Below are positions 24,297 to 32,967 of a DNA stretch of 64,000 nt, in pieces. Each line of letters opens with the position of its first letter. The first letter of the stretch is position 1. Source of the stretch: Paracoccaceae bacterium (lineage in GTDB: Bacteria > Pseudomonadota > Alphaproteobacteria > Rhodobacterales > Rhodobacteraceae). The notes beneath the pieces are model-generated. The model was not told where the DNA came from. It worked only from the letters and a program-made list of their open reading frames with translations, and ran no database searches. Position numbers and translations under genes: made by a program. Location of the stretch: positions 124,001 through 188,000 of the forward strand of contig JASJAR010000003.1 of NCBI GenBank assembly GCA_030066905.1, in the 5' to 3' direction.

Positions 24297-25328
24297 ATGA
24301 ACATCGACCTGTTGAAACGCCTCTGCGAAACCCCCGGCGTGCCGGGCCATGAAGACCGGGTCCGCGATCTGATCCTCGGCGAGGTGGAGGGGCTCTTCGA
24401 CGAGGTCGAGACCGACGCCATGGGCTCGCTCCTCTGCCGCCGGGCCGGCAAGGACAAGGCCCCGCAAAAGGTCATGCTCCTCTGCCATATGGACGAGATC
24501 GGCTTTCTCGTCTCCCACGTCTCCGAAAAGGGCTTCGTCAACGTCCTGCCGGTGGGCGGCTTCGACCCCCGCAACCTCTTTTCCCGTCGGGTAAGGGTCT
24601 GCACCGAAAACGGCGACCTACTCGGCGTGATGAACCCCGGCGGGCGGCCGGTGCACATCGCCTCGGCGGCGGACAAGAAGAAGATCCCCGAAGTTCACGA
24701 GTTCTTCGTCGACCTCGGCCTGGGCGACAAGACCAAGGACCATGTGGCGGTGGGCGACATGGTGGTCATGGAAGAGCCCTTCCTCGAAATCGGCGACAAG
24801 GTCGTTTCGAAAGCGCTCGACAACCGCATCGCCTGCTGGCTGGGGATCGAGGCGATCCGGGGACTTGGCAAGACAAAAACCAAGGCCGACATCCATGTCG
24901 CCTTCACCTCCCAGGAAGAGGTCGGGCTTCGCGGCGCGCGTACCGCGTCGTTCCAGGTCCGCCCCGATATCGGAATCGGCATCGACACCACGCTGGCCTG
25001 CGACACGCCGGGCGTCCCCGAACAGGATCGCACGACCGAGCAGGGCAAGGGCTTCGGGCTCCATGTCCGCGACGGCTCCTTCATCGCCGACAAGGGTCTC
25101 GTCGCCGATATCGCGGCCCTGGCGGAGAAAAAGAAGATCTCCTTCCAGCGCACAATGCTCCGCTCGGGGGGCCAGGACGGGGCGGCGGCCCAGCAATCGG
25201 CCGCCGGAGCAAGGGCCGTCGGTATCGTCGTGGGCACCCGCTACATCCACACGGTCACCGAAATGATCCACAAGACCGACCTCGAAGCGGCCCGAGACAT
25301 CCTCGTGGCCTATCTGAAGTCGCTCTGA
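24297..25328 (+). CDS. M42-family metallo-aminopeptidase
   Basis: A 343-residue protein. Metal ligands of the M42 (FrvX/tetrahedral aminopeptidase) family can be read in order: CHMDEIG, KALDNRIACW, SQEEVGLRGA with the catalytic Glu pair, GIDTTLACDTPG, and the final His in GTRYIHTVTEM. It should release N-terminal residues from short peptides in the cytoplasm. The insertion domain lies near residues 70-160. ATG 24297 has GGAGA upstream. It stands alone between the rpmE terminator and mipZ. Confidence 0.92.
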   Translation: MNIDLLKRLCETPGVPGHEDRVRDLILGEVEGLFDEVETDAMGSLLCRRAGKDKAPQKVMLLCHMDEIGFLVSHVSEKGFVNVLPVGGFDPRNLFSRRVRVCTENGDLLGVMNPGGRPVHIASAADKKKIPEVHEFFVDLGLGDKTKDHVAVGDMVVMEEPFLEIGDKVVSKALDNRIACWLGIEAIRGLGKTKTKADIHVAFTSQEEVGLRGARTASFQVRPDIGIGIDTTLACDTPGVPEQDRTTEQGKGFGLHVRDGSFIADKGLVADIAALAEKKKISFQRTMLRSGGQDGAAAQQSAAGARAVGIVVGTRYIHTVTEMIHKTDLEAARDILVAYLKSL

Positions 25329-25369
25329 GCCCACACCTGTCCGGCGCCCGTTTTTGCGGCAGTCGGATG

Positions 25370-25402
25370 TTTCCAACGGCGCTTGCACAACATATAGTGT
25401 GC
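25370..25402 (+). promoter_or_regulatory. Candidate mipZ promoter overlapped by an NrdR-like palindrome
   Basis: TTTCCA (25370-25375) and TATAGT (25393-25398) are 17 bases apart. The -10 element lies inside GCACAACATATAGTGTGC (25385-25402), a near-palindrome whose first 16 bases match the NrdR consensus ACACWATATATWGTGT at 14 positions. Only one box is seen, whereas NrdR sites usually come in pairs. Confidence 0.5.
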
Positions 25403-25433
25403 CAAAACCCTCCTAGCGCAGGGGTGCGGGGCA

Positions 25434-26243
25434 GTGGCGCATATCATCGTCGTGGGAAACGAAAAGGGCGGGTCGGGGAAGTCCACGACCTCGATGCACG
25501 TCGCCACCGCGCTGGTGCGCGCGGGAAAGTCGGTCGGCCTGATCGATCTCGACCTCCGCCAGAAGACCCTCGGCCGGTACATCGAGAATCGCCGAACATT
25601 CGCCAGGAAGAAGGGCCTCGATCTGCCCCTGCCCGAGTATCGGCCGCTTCCCGAGATCGACAATGCCAGCCTCGGCCCGGGCGAGAACCTTCAGGACCGA
25701 CGGCTCTCGGCAGCGATATCGAGCTTCGCGAAAGGCACCGAGTTCATCCTGATCGACTGCCCCGGCTCCCACACACGGCTCAGTCAGGTCGCCCACACGC
25801 TCGCCGACACTCTGATCACACCGTTGAACGACAGCTTCGTCGACTTCGATCTTCTGGCAAAGGTCGACGGCGAAACCAACAGGATCCTCGGGCCCTCAGT
25901 CTATTCCGAGATGGTCTGGAACGCGCGCCAGCTTCGCGCACAGGCGGGGCTCCGGCCGATCGACTGGATCGTAACGCGCAACCGCGTCGGGGCCCAGGCA
26001 ATGCACAACAAGAAGAAGATGGCGGACGCGGTCGGCAGCCTCTCGCGCCGGATCGGCTTCCGCGTCGCACCGGGGTTTTCCGAACGCGTGATCTTCCGCG
26101 AACTCTTTCCCCGCGGGCTGACGCTTCTGGACCTCAAGGATGTCGGGGTCGCAAACCTGAATATCTCGAATGTCGCCGCGCGTCAGGAATTGCGCGACCT
26201 GATGGTGAACCTGAACCTGCCGCACGTCAGCGTCGATTTTTGA
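25434..26243 (+). CDS. mipZ: ParA/MinD-family ATPase, MipZ-like division-plane regulator
   Basis: A 269-residue protein from GTG 25434. The deviant Walker A is NEKGGSGKSTTSMHVATAL. Switch and Walker B regions are GLIDLDLRQKTLGRYIENR and FILIDCPGSHTRLSQVAH. DSFVDFDLLAKVD and PSVYSEMVWNAR are typical of MipZ, which binds ParB at the chromosome poles and blocks FtsZ polymerisation there, placing division at midcell in alphaproteobacteria. It is transcribed from its own promoter, and its end overlaps the convergent membrane-protein gene by 17 bases. Confidence 0.9.
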   Translation: MAHIIVVGNEKGGSGKSTTSMHVATALVRAGKSVGLIDLDLRQKTLGRYIENRRTFARKKGLDLPLPEYRPLPEIDNASLGPGENLQDRRLSAAISSFAKGTEFILIDCPGSHTRLSQVAHTLADTLITPLNDSFVDFDLLAKVDGETNRILGPSVYSEMVWNARQLRAQAGLRPIDWIVTRNRVGAQAMHNKKKMADAVGSLSRRIGFRVAPGFSERVIFRELFPRGLTLLDLKDVGVANLNISNVAARQELRDLMVNLNLPHVSVDF

Positions 26244-27153
26244 CCCAGCCGGCCCCGAGCTTGGAAACCGCGCTGTTGGTGAAGAAAGTGGACGGCGTCC
26301 GTCCTTGCGCGCGTTCGCTGGCATGGAGCCGTTCCATTGCGCCCCGGCGGATATCGTCCTGACCGATCAGCGGGTTGAAGCGGCCCTCATCGGCGAGGAT
26401 CCTGGATTTCGTGACCACCTTACGCTCTGACTCCGCCGGGGTGATCGTCAGATAGCGGTCGCTTTCCTCGGGGCGAAGAGACAGTCCAATGGCCCCCAGG
26501 ACGCCGAGCAGGCCCGCCCAGAAGAGGTAGCGCGACAGCGGGCCGTCAGGCGGCGGGGCAAGTGCGGCGGCGCGCCCCTCGGTCCAGGGCCGGATCACGA
26601 CGGCCCCTTCGGCAAGCGCGACCCCGATGGCCGAGAGTTCGGCAACCGCAGTTTCGGCCATCGCCGCGTCGAGCACCAGAAACGGGCCGTTCAGAGCGCC
26701 GGCAAACCCCTGCTGACCGTCGGCGACCAGGCGGTCGAGGCCGCCCTGACCGCGCGGAAAGAGGGCGAGACCGGCGGCCTCGAGGAGCGCCCCACCGGTG
26801 GCCTCGGGCCGGGCTTGCGGGCGCGGCTGCACCCCGTCGGCGATGGGGGCGGCGGCAAAGAGCGGCACGGCCAGCCATTCCCGCGATCCGCTCTCTCCGG
26901 CACCGATCGCCACCGCCAGTTCAGGGTCGAAGCTTGCGATGACATGGGCCTCGCCCACCGCCCCGACCTCCGCCTCTTCGACGGCCACCGCCTCCGGCGG
27001 CCCCAGCCGCAGGAGCATCGCGTAATCGGCGTTCACCTGCGCCCGGGAATAGGAAATCCCGAGGCTCGCGCAGATCGCGGCCACGCCGAGACCGAGCCAC
27101 AGCATCGGGGCGCCAATGGTCTTACGGACCAGTTTTCGAACAAGCGCTTTCAC
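26227..27153 (-). CDS. Membrane protein of unknown function
   Basis: About 308 residues from GTG 27153, which has GAAGG about five bases upstream. ATG 27213 would add 20 residues with no visible ribosome-binding site. Features: an N-terminal helix (APMLWLGLGVAAICASLGI), a long Ala/Gly-rich probably periplasmic region, a second helix (SRYLFWAGLLGVLGAIGLSL) near residue 225, and a basic C-terminal tail (IGQDDIRRGAMERLHASERAQG). The layout suggests two membrane passes around a periplasmic domain. The family is not recognised. A tRNA gene lies upstream on the same strand. It overlaps the mipZ 3' end tail to tail. Confidence 0.65.
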   Translation of the reverse strand: MKALVRKLVRKTIGAPMLWLGLGVAAICASLGISYSRAQVNADYAMLLRLGPPEAVAVEEAEVGAVGEAHVIASFDPELAVAIGAGESGSREWLAVPLFAAAPIADGVQPRPQARPEATGGALLEAAGLALFPRGQGGLDRLVADGQQGFAGALNGPFLVLDAAMAETAVAELSAIGVALAEGAVVIRPWTEGRAAALAPPPDGPLSRYLFWAGLLGVLGAIGLSLRPEESDRYLTITPAESERKVVTKSRILADEGRFNPLIGQDDIRRGAMERLHASERAQGRTPSTFFTNSAVSKLGAGWVKNRR

Positions 27154-27372
27154 GGAAACCTTCGACTGCACGTTAACCACGCTCGTCTTTCTGGCGAGGC
27201 AGTGGGGCAGCATCGTGGCCCCGAAACGGCTTATTGTTCTCGTTTCGGCAATAGTCTGTTGTTGCGCTTCCCAAAGCTTCCCGTCGCAGCGCGCCGCGCC
27301 GGTCCGACGGCGACGCAAGCGAAACACCTGGGCGCTTGGGCGGTCGATTGTGATGAAACGGAAGGGCAAGTG

Positions 27373-27449
27373 TGGCGCGCTGGGGAGGATTCGAACCCCC
27401 GACCCCCTGATTCGTAGTCAGGTACTCTATCCAACTGAGCTACCAGCGC
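27373..27449 (-). tRNA. tRNA-Arg (anticodon ACG)
   Basis: A 77-base gene with encoded CCA. The acceptor stem is GCGCTGG / CCAGCGC with discriminator G. The D arm contains AGCTCAGTTGGATAGAG, the anticodon arm is CTGACT-ACG-AATCAG, and the T arm has GGTTCGAATCC. The wobble A is normally deaminated to inosine to read CGU, CGC and CGA. Confidence 0.96.
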
Positions 27450-27545
27450 CGGTGCTCGGGCATGTATCTTTCGCTCCCGGCCAATGCAAGGCGCAATGTC
27501 CGTTTCGCAGCGCCCGGGGACCTGTTCCGTTCGTAGGCTGGGCCG

Positions 27546-28946
27546 TTACTCCGCCGCCTCGATATCGACCAGCGTCTTCGGGAGGGTGATCGCGAAGGTC
27601 GTGCCCTCCGACCCGGTCCGTTCGAGCTCGAGGCGTCCGCCGTGACCGCGCACGAGTTCCGCCGAGATCGCAAGGCCAAGCCCCGATCCGCCCTTGCGCA
27701 CGCTTCCCGAGAACGGCTGAAAGAGGTTCTCCTGCGCCTTTGGCGGCAGGCCCGGCCCGGTATCGGCCACCCGGATGATCCAGGCGGCATCGGTCTCCAC
27801 GGCCGAGATCGTGATCGTCCCCCCGTCGCCGGTCGCCGCCATCGCCTGGCGCGCGTTGCGGGCGAGGTTCGACACGACGCGGTAGATCTGCTCGCGATCG
27901 GCCCTCAGCACGAGCCCCGGCGGCACCTCGTCGATGAAGTCGCAGGCATGTCCGTCGTCGGCCAGCCGTTCGCTTTCGACCACCTCGCTGACGATATCGG
28001 CCAGTTGCACATAGTCGAGCTGCGGCGGCGCCTCCTCGGCCTTGCCGAACGTCAACGTCGCCTCGCAGAGATGCACTGCGCGGCGCACGGAGTTGAGGAG
28101 CTTCGGCACCATGCGCGCAACCATCGGGTCCTGGCTGGTCTCGAGCCGGTCGGCAAAGAGCTGGGCCGAGGTGAGGATGTTTCTCAGGTCGTGGCTGACC
28201 TTTGCTACCGCCGCGCCGAGCTGGGCGAGACGGTCCTTTTGGCGGAGGTTGCCGGTCAGTTGCGACTGGAGCGTCTGGAGCGCCTCTTCGGCTTCGCGCA
28301 ACTCGCGGATCCCCGCGGTCGGGCGAATGATCCGCCGCGCATCCTCGGGTGCGGCGGCATAGCTCTGCATAGCCCCCACCACGCCGCGGATCGGTTTGAC
28401 GAGGAAGCTGCGAACCGCAAGGAAAAGGAGGGTTGCAGTGAAGATCGAGATCACCGCCGAGAGGATGAGAATGCGGATCCCGTAGTCGATCATCGCCGCC
28501 CTGAGCGGTGCGGTCTCCATCGTCACCTCGATGAGGAGCCCCGCTTCCTGCACCGGGTTGCCGATCACCCGCACGACCTCGGGCGCGGGGTTCGCGAGCC
28601 GCGCCAGCGCATCAACGATCAGCTCGCTCGCCGGGGCCTCTCTGAGGTCATAGGTCGCCGCGATCGGCGTCGGGATCGGCGAGGAAAGCATCAACTGCCG
28701 GATCTCGTCCCGCCGCAGCACGACATTGAGCACGCCGGCATTGGTCAGAAGCTCCTCCTCGAGGGTCTCGTCGATCTCCTCGGTCGCCAGCAACGCAAGC
28801 GAGGCGATCTGGGCCCGCTCGAGCCGGTTCATCATGTAGTCCTCTCGGTAGCGGGCCACCGAGGGAACGAAAATGAAGATCTCGGCGAGCATCACGAAGA
28901 TGATCGTCAGGATCAGGAACCGGCCCGAGAGCGTGTTAAGGACCAT
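27546..28946 (-). CDS. Sensor histidine kinase (orphan)
   Basis: A 466-residue membrane kinase. Membrane helices are about residues 8-30 and 157-178, flanking a periplasmic sensor domain. A HAMP-like linker follows to about 235. The phosphorylation site is His252 in KVSHDLRNILTS. The ATPase domain shows NLARNARQAM (N box), ADTGPGLP (G1) and GGSGLGLAIS (G2). The HDLRN variant of the H-box resembles HWE/phosphotransfer-type alphaproteobacterial kinases, but the kinase domain is otherwise regular. No response regulator is adjacent, so its partner is unknown. It is downstream of, and possibly co-transcribed with, the FAD oxidoreductase (gap 30 bases). Confidence 0.92.
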   Translation of the reverse strand: MVLNTLSGRFLILTIIFVMLAEIFIFVPSVARYREDYMMNRLERAQIASLALLATEEIDETLEEELLTNAGVLNVVLRRDEIRQLMLSSPIPTPIAATYDLREAPASELIVDALARLANPAPEVVRVIGNPVQEAGLLIEVTMETAPLRAAMIDYGIRILILSAVISIFTATLLFLAVRSFLVKPIRGVVGAMQSYAAAPEDARRIIRPTAGIRELREAEEALQTLQSQLTGNLRQKDRLAQLGAAVAKVSHDLRNILTSAQLFADRLETSQDPMVARMVPKLLNSVRRAVHLCEATLTFGKAEEAPPQLDYVQLADIVSEVVESERLADDGHACDFIDEVPPGLVLRADREQIYRVVSNLARNARQAMAATGDGGTITISAVETDAAWIIRVADTGPGLPPKAQENLFQPFSGSVRKGGSGLGLAISAELVRGHGGRLELERTGSEGTTFAITLPKTLVDIEAAE

Positions 28947-28976
28947 CTCTCTCCCCCCGAAGCGTGGGTGCGGGGC

Positions 28977-30434
28977 TTAGGGTAGCCAGCGCTGCACGAA
29001 GCCCACGACCCGCTTAACCGTCGGGTTTTCAAACAATTTGGGGGAAAAGTAAGCCCCCGCGGCGCGTTTGTTAACCTCCCCCAGCGTCGGGTAGGGCGCG
29101 ACCATGTTGGAAATCGCCGACATCTTCAGCTTGTTGGCAATCGCGAGCGCCCAGACCTGGATCAACTCGCCCGCCTGGGGCCCGACGATGGAGGCCCCGA
29201 CGGGGCGGCCCTTCACGACCATCACCTTGACGAGCCCCTTGGTCTTTCCTTCCGCAATCGCCCGGTCGTTGCCGGAAAACTCGGCCCGCACCACGTCGAG
29301 CCGGGCACCGTACTTGTTCCGCGCCTCGGCCTCGGTGAGACCCACCTGGGCAAGCTCGGGGTCGGTATAGGTCGCCCAGGGGATATGGTCCGTGCGCTGT
29401 TTCGCCGGCAGCCCCAGCACCGCCGAGCGGATCACGACACCGGCATGATAGCCTGCGACATGGGTGAACTGGAGCCCGCCTGCGGCATCGCCGACCGCAT
29501 AGACCCGCTTGTTCGAAACCGATTTCAGATCGGGGCCAACCTTCACCGCGCGGTCGTAGGCGACGCCGCCGGTATCGAGGTCGAGCTTGTCGAGATTGAC
29601 CTTGCGTCCGACGGCCATGAGGAGATGGGTGCCCTCGATGGTCCGGCCATCGGCCAGCCCGACCGAAACCGAACCCTCGGTGCCAAACACTTTCTCGGCC
29701 CCCTGGCCTTCAACGATCTCAACGCCTTCGGCGCGGAGTTTGTCGAGCACAATGGCGGCAAGCTCGGGGTCGTCCTTGCCCATGGCTTTCGCCGCTTCGA
29801 TCACGGTCACACGCGAGCCGAGGCGGATATGGGCCTGGGCCATCTCCATCCCGATGGGCCCACCGCCGATCACGATCAAATGCTCGGGGCGTTCGCGCAG
29901 ATCGAAGATCGTCTCGTTGGTGTAGTATGGCGTCTCGCCGATCCCGGGAATGGGCGGGACGAAGGGCCCCGACCCGGTGGCGATGACGATCCGTCGCGCG
30001 GTGATCACATAAGGGCCCGCCTGCACCTCGGTCTTCGAGATGAACCGGCCGTATTCCCGGATCACCCGCACCCCGAGCCCTTCGAAACGCTCCTGGCTGT
30101 CATGGGGCTCGATGGCCGCGATCACCCGGTGCACGTGGTCCTTGGCGGCGGCGTAATCGACCGTCGGCATCACCGGCGCCACGCCGTAGCTCTCGCCGGT
30201 CTTCATCGCGTGGGCCTGTTTGCCGGCGGCAATCAGTGCTTTCGAGGGCACGCAGCCGAAGTTGAGGCAATCCCCGCCCATCTTATGGCCTTCGAGAAGG
30301 ACAACCTTTGCCCCCATCTGCACGGCACCTGCGGCAATCGAGAGCCCGCCGGAGCCCGCGCCGATGATCAGAAGGTCGGTCTTGATGCGTTCCACCGCGG
30401 TGGCTCCTTTTGTGTCGAGTTTGCTCTGGTCCAT
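28977..30434 (-). CDS. FAD-dependent pyridine nucleotide-disulfide oxidoreductase (mercuric reductase-like)
   Basis: A 485-residue flavoprotein. FAD site LLIIGAGSGGLSIAAGA near residue 22; redox-active disulfide GGDCLNFGCVPSK; NAD(P)H site VIGGGPIGMEMAQ; second FAD motif VYAVGDAAGG; C-terminal dimerisation domain. It lacks the heavy-metal N-terminal domain and the C-terminal vicinal Cys pair of true MerA, so mercury reduction is unlikely. The C-terminus (ENPTVKRVVGFVQRWLP) looks membrane-associating. It pairs with the TVP38-type gene three bases upstream, a common combination of unknown function. Confidence 0.9.
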   Translation of the reverse strand: MDQSKLDTKGATAVERIKTDLLIIGAGSGGLSIAAGAVQMGAKVVLLEGHKMGGDCLNFGCVPSKALIAAGKQAHAMKTGESYGVAPVMPTVDYAAAKDHVHRVIAAIEPHDSQERFEGLGVRVIREYGRFISKTEVQAGPYVITARRIVIATGSGPFVPPIPGIGETPYYTNETIFDLRERPEHLIVIGGGPIGMEMAQAHIRLGSRVTVIEAAKAMGKDDPELAAIVLDKLRAEGVEIVEGQGAEKVFGTEGSVSVGLADGRTIEGTHLLMAVGRKVNLDKLDLDTGGVAYDRAVKVGPDLKSVSNKRVYAVGDAAGGLQFTHVAGYHAGVVIRSAVLGLPAKQRTDHIPWATYTDPELAQVGLTEAEARNKYGARLDVVRAEFSGNDRAIAEGKTKGLVKVMVVKGRPVGASIVGPQAGELIQVWALAIANKLKMSAISNMVAPYPTLGEVNKRAAGAYFSPKLFENPTVKRVVGFVQRWLP

Positions 30435-30437
30435 GGC

Positions 30438-31187
30438 TTAGAGGCCTTTCTTGCCGCGGAGGGCTTTGAGAATGATCGGCAGGGCGGCCAGTGCCGCGAG
30501 CCCGAGGATCGGCAACAGGATATGGGGCTCGAAGATGATGCCGAGGTTGGGGGTCTCGCCCCGGGCGAAGACCTCGCCGAGGCCAGCGCCCACCGACGTG
30601 TAGACCAAGGCGCCGGGGATGATCCCGAGAAAGGTCGAGATCGCAAAGCGAGACAGCGGCACGCCGACGAGGGCCGGGACGAGGTTGGCCACGAAGAACG
30701 GAACCGCCGGCACGAGGCGGATCAGAAACAGCGCCTCCCATTGGTTGGCGTCGATGGCGGTCTTGATCTTCTTCACTGCCCCGTCGGAGGCATCCATCTT
30801 CTGGCTGAGTTTCTCGCCGAGGCCCCAGCGGGCGGCAAGGAAGATGATCGCGGCGCCAATGGTGGCCGCTGTGATGTTAAAGAGCGCGCCGGGAAAGGTC
30901 GCGAAGAGAAACCCGCCCGTGAGCGTGGCAATGGTCGCGCCGGGCAGTGAGAAGGCGACGATCACCACATAGGCGGCGATGAAGGCGGCGACGGTCAGCG
31001 CGTAATTCGCATTGCGGAACGCGATCAGCGCCTCGCGGTTCTCCGCCAGGGCGTCGAACGAGAGATAGTCCCGCAGCGTGAAAGCCCCGACAGCGGCCAC
31101 AACGAGAATCGCGATGAGCGGCAACCGGCGGGCAAAGCCGCCTTTCGTACCGGGGCTGTTCGAGCCGGTGTCGGTCATATCGGTCAT
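30438..31187 (-). CDS. TVP38/TMEM64 (DedA-like) membrane protein
   Basis: A 249-residue protein with about six hydrophobic segments. Family motifs are FSLPGATIATLTGGFLFATFPGALFNITAATIGA and IRLVPAVPFFVANLVPALVGVPLSRFAISTFLGIIPGALVY. The related DedA proteins have been implicated in lipid scrambling and membrane homeostasis; the role here is inferred. ATG 31187 follows GGGACGG. The stop is three bases from the start of the FAD oxidoreductase, so they form one operon. The final KKGL tail is basic. Confidence 0.9.
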   Translation of the reverse strand: MTDMTDTGSNSPGTKGGFARRLPLIAILVVAAVGAFTLRDYLSFDALAENREALIAFRNANYALTVAAFIAAYVVIVAFSLPGATIATLTGGFLFATFPGALFNITAATIGAAIIFLAARWGLGEKLSQKMDASDGAVKKIKTAIDANQWEALFLIRLVPAVPFFVANLVPALVGVPLSRFAISTFLGIIPGALVYTSVGAGLGEVFARGETPNLGIIFEPHILLPILGLAALAALPIILKALRGKKGL

Positions 31188-31379
31188 GTTCCGTCCCTTT
31201 GGGCTTGAGCACTGTCTTGCCAGAAGATCGGGGGGTCCGGGGAGCCAAACGAGGGCGTTCACGGGCGGTTGATGCCGCGTGACAGTCTGCGTGAGGTTTG
31301 CGGGGCCAGCGGCTCGGCCATTGTAACATTTGCCTGCGGCCGAGGGGGTCATTGTTGCAAGAATCCCGCCTCGGCGACG

Positions 31380-31408
31380 TTGACAGGCCCGGGGCCGGCC
31401 AATAGAAG
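31380..31408 (+). promoter_or_regulatory. Candidate rpmH promoter
   Basis: A perfect TTGACA (31380-31385) is followed 17 bases later by TAGAAG (31403-31408). Transcription would begin near 31415, about 48 bases before the rpmH ATG. Confidence 0.65.
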
Positions 31409-31462
31409 GCGGGCTTCGAATGAGAGCCGGGCAGGGTCCGGCAACGCAGAACGGAGCCAGAC

Positions 31463-31597
31463 ATGAAACGGACGTTTCAGCCTTCTAACCTTGTGCGGAA
31501 GCGCCGCCACGGGTTCCGTGCGCGGATGGCCACGAAAGCCGGCCGGAAAATTCTCAACGCCCGCCGGGCGCGGGGCCGGAAGTCGCTCTCGGCCTGA
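31463..31597 (+). CDS. rpmH: 50S ribosomal protein L34
   Basis: A 44-residue protein, read directly from ATG 31463. [20 protein letters not shown] is the invariant L34 start, and it ends with GRKSLSA. It is basic, as expected for a late-assembling 50S protein. The start has CGGAGCC upstream. It is followed by rnpA after 19 bases, the near-universal bacterial order. Confidence 0.98.
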
Positions 31598-31616
31598 CCG
31601 CCGGGACAGGCATGAC

Positions 31617-32021
31617 ATGACACCGCCGGTGTCCCCCGCGCCAGGGCCTTCGCCCCGCGATGGGGGCCCGGCGGTTTCCGTTTCGCTGGAGACCCTTCGC
31701 AACCGCGCCGATTTCCTCGCCGCCAATGCCGGGCGGAGGGCGCCGACACCGGGCTTGGTACTGCTCGGGCGCGACCGGGGCGATGGCGGCACCCCACGGG
31801 TGGGCTTCACCTGCTCAAAGAAGCTCGGCAACGCCGTCACCCGCAACCGGGCCAAGCGGCGTTTGCGTGCGCTGGCCCGCGAGGTCCTCGCCCCCGACGC
31901 GCGGTCCGGCTGGGATTACGTGCTGATCGGCCGCCGCGACGCGACGGTCACGCGGCCCTACGCTCAGATGTCCGCCGATCTCGCGCGCGCAATCGCCAGA
32001 TTGCATGGAGCCGCTCCGTGA
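31617..32021 (+). CDS. rnpA: Ribonuclease P protein component
   Basis: A 134-residue protein. The RNR motif is in [22 protein letters not shown], which binds the RNase P RNA. The upstream strand [11 protein letters not shown] is also typical. It helps the catalytic RNA cut tRNA 5' leaders. The N-terminal 20 residues are Pro/Ser-rich and probably disordered. ATG 31617 is chosen because the ATG five bases earlier meets a stop at once. Its TGA overlaps the yidD GTG by four bases. Confidence 0.96.
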   Translation: MTPPVSPAPGPSPRDGGPAVSVSLETLRNRADFLAANAGRRAPTPGLVLLGRDRGDGGTPRVGFTCSKKLGNAVTRNRAKRRLRALAREVLAPDARSGWDYVLIGRRDATVTRPYAQMSADLARAIARLHGAAP

Positions 32022-32248
32022 CCCCGGCCGCATGGCTCGTCTCGCTGCCGGTGCGAGCCTACCGGCTGGTGCTCTCGCCCTGGGTCGGCCAGTCCTGCCG
32101 CTACCATCCGACCTGTTCGGCCTATGCGCTCGAAGCCCTCGAGGTCCACGGCGCGCTCAAGGGCACCTGGCTCACTCTTCGGCGGATCGCCCGGTGCCAC
32201 CCCTGGGGCGGGTCCGGGATCGACAATGTCCCTCCGCCCCGCAACTAG
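32018..32248 (+). CDS. yidD: Membrane protein insertion efficiency factor YidD
   Basis: A 76-residue protein. [29 protein letters not shown] and the C-terminal [17 protein letters not shown] are diagnostic, including three conserved cysteines. It associates with the inner membrane through an amphipathic helix and aids YidC/SecY insertion. GTG 32018 overlaps the rnpA stop. yidC lies 3.3 kb downstream on the same strand, separated by ttcA and an EAL gene. Confidence 0.96.
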   Translation: MTPAAWLVSLPVRAYRLVLSPWVGQSCRYHPTCSAYALEALEVHGALKGTWLTLRRIARCHPWGGSGIDNVPPPRN

Positions 32249-32260
32249 CCGTCCCAGTGT

Positions 32261-32306
32261 TCTTCATCTTGGCGTAAATACCGCGGGGTCCGGGGCAGAG
32301 CCCCGG
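32261..32306. repeat. Intergenic repeat with hairpin (TCTTCATCTTGGC family)
   Basis: TCTTCATCTTGGCGTAAATA then CCGCGGGG is followed by a seven-pair hairpin (CCGGGGC-AGA-GCCCCGG). The first 28 bases match the reverse complement of 48269-48299 at most positions. It lies between the convergent yidD and DUF3833 genes and may act as a two-way terminator. Confidence 0.7.
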
Positions 32307-32313
32307 TCCGAGC

Positions 32314-32850
32314 TCACAGCTTCTCGAAGGTGATGATCACCTCGCCGATCCGCACCCCGTATCGGCTCATATAGGCGCGGTTCAGGAGCCGGTCGTCGGA
32401 GAGCAGCCACATCCAGTCGTCGAAGCTGGCCCGCAGCGTCTCGACACTGCCATCCGCCGCTGGGATCGGCAGGTCGATCGTGTATCGCCAGTTGAATGTG
32501 TCGCCCCGCTCCTCACCGGTCGCGGTGCCGATCACCCCAGGGGCGGTGCCTTCCCAGGTCTCGGGTCCGGTCTTCGTGAGCGTCCAGACCCGGCGCTCTG
32601 TGGCCCCGTCCTCGTAGACGAAATCCTCGACGAGCCGGAGCCGTTCGCCGTCCCAGTCGCCGCTGACCTCAACCTCGAAACGCCGTCGCACGGTGCCGAA
32701 GAGGTCCTGAAACTGGCCGTAGGCGACGAGGTCGCCGTCGAAGAACTCTTCGAGGTCGAGCTGGCGGTCCGACAGCGCCTCGTCATCGAGCGACGGGGTG
32801 CCGGCACAGGCGGCGAGGGTGAAAAGAGCGAAAACGGCGGCAAGACGCAT
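32314..32850 (-). CDS. DUF3833-family lipoprotein
   Basis: A 178-residue protein. The signal peptide ends with lipobox LAACAG, so it is predicted to be lipid-anchored. The body has a lipocalin-like strand pattern typical of DUF3833: [62 protein letters not shown], and a WRYTIDLP strand. Family function is unknown; members often lie near lipid-modifying genes, but not here. ATG 32850. It converges with yidD across a repeat. Confidence 0.88.
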   Translation of the reverse strand: MRLAAVFALFTLAACAGTPSLDDEALSDRQLDLEEFFDGDLVAYGQFQDLFGTVRRRFEVEVSGDWDGERLRLVEDFVYEDGATERRVWTLTKTGPETWEGTAPGVIGTATGEERGDTFNWRYTIDLPIPAADGSVETLRASFDDWMWLLSDDRLLNRAYMSRYGVRIGEVIITFEKL

Positions 32851-32967
32851 CGGGGCACTCCAGGCTATGGGAGAGATACGCAGCAGGCGCCGGGGCGGAT
32901 CGATCCGCGCGGCCGCGGGTGCCCGTCCGATCTATGCAGCGCCGCCTGGCTCTGGCATAGGAGCCCC

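Noticed and set aside
28977..30434. True mercuric reductase (merA)
   Set aside because: No N-terminal heavy-metal domain, no C-terminal Cys pair, and no mer genes nearby.
31188..31462. Replication origin next to rpmH
   Set aside because: No cluster of TTATNCACA boxes and no dnaA or dnaN; in alphaproteobacteria the origin usually lies elsewhere.
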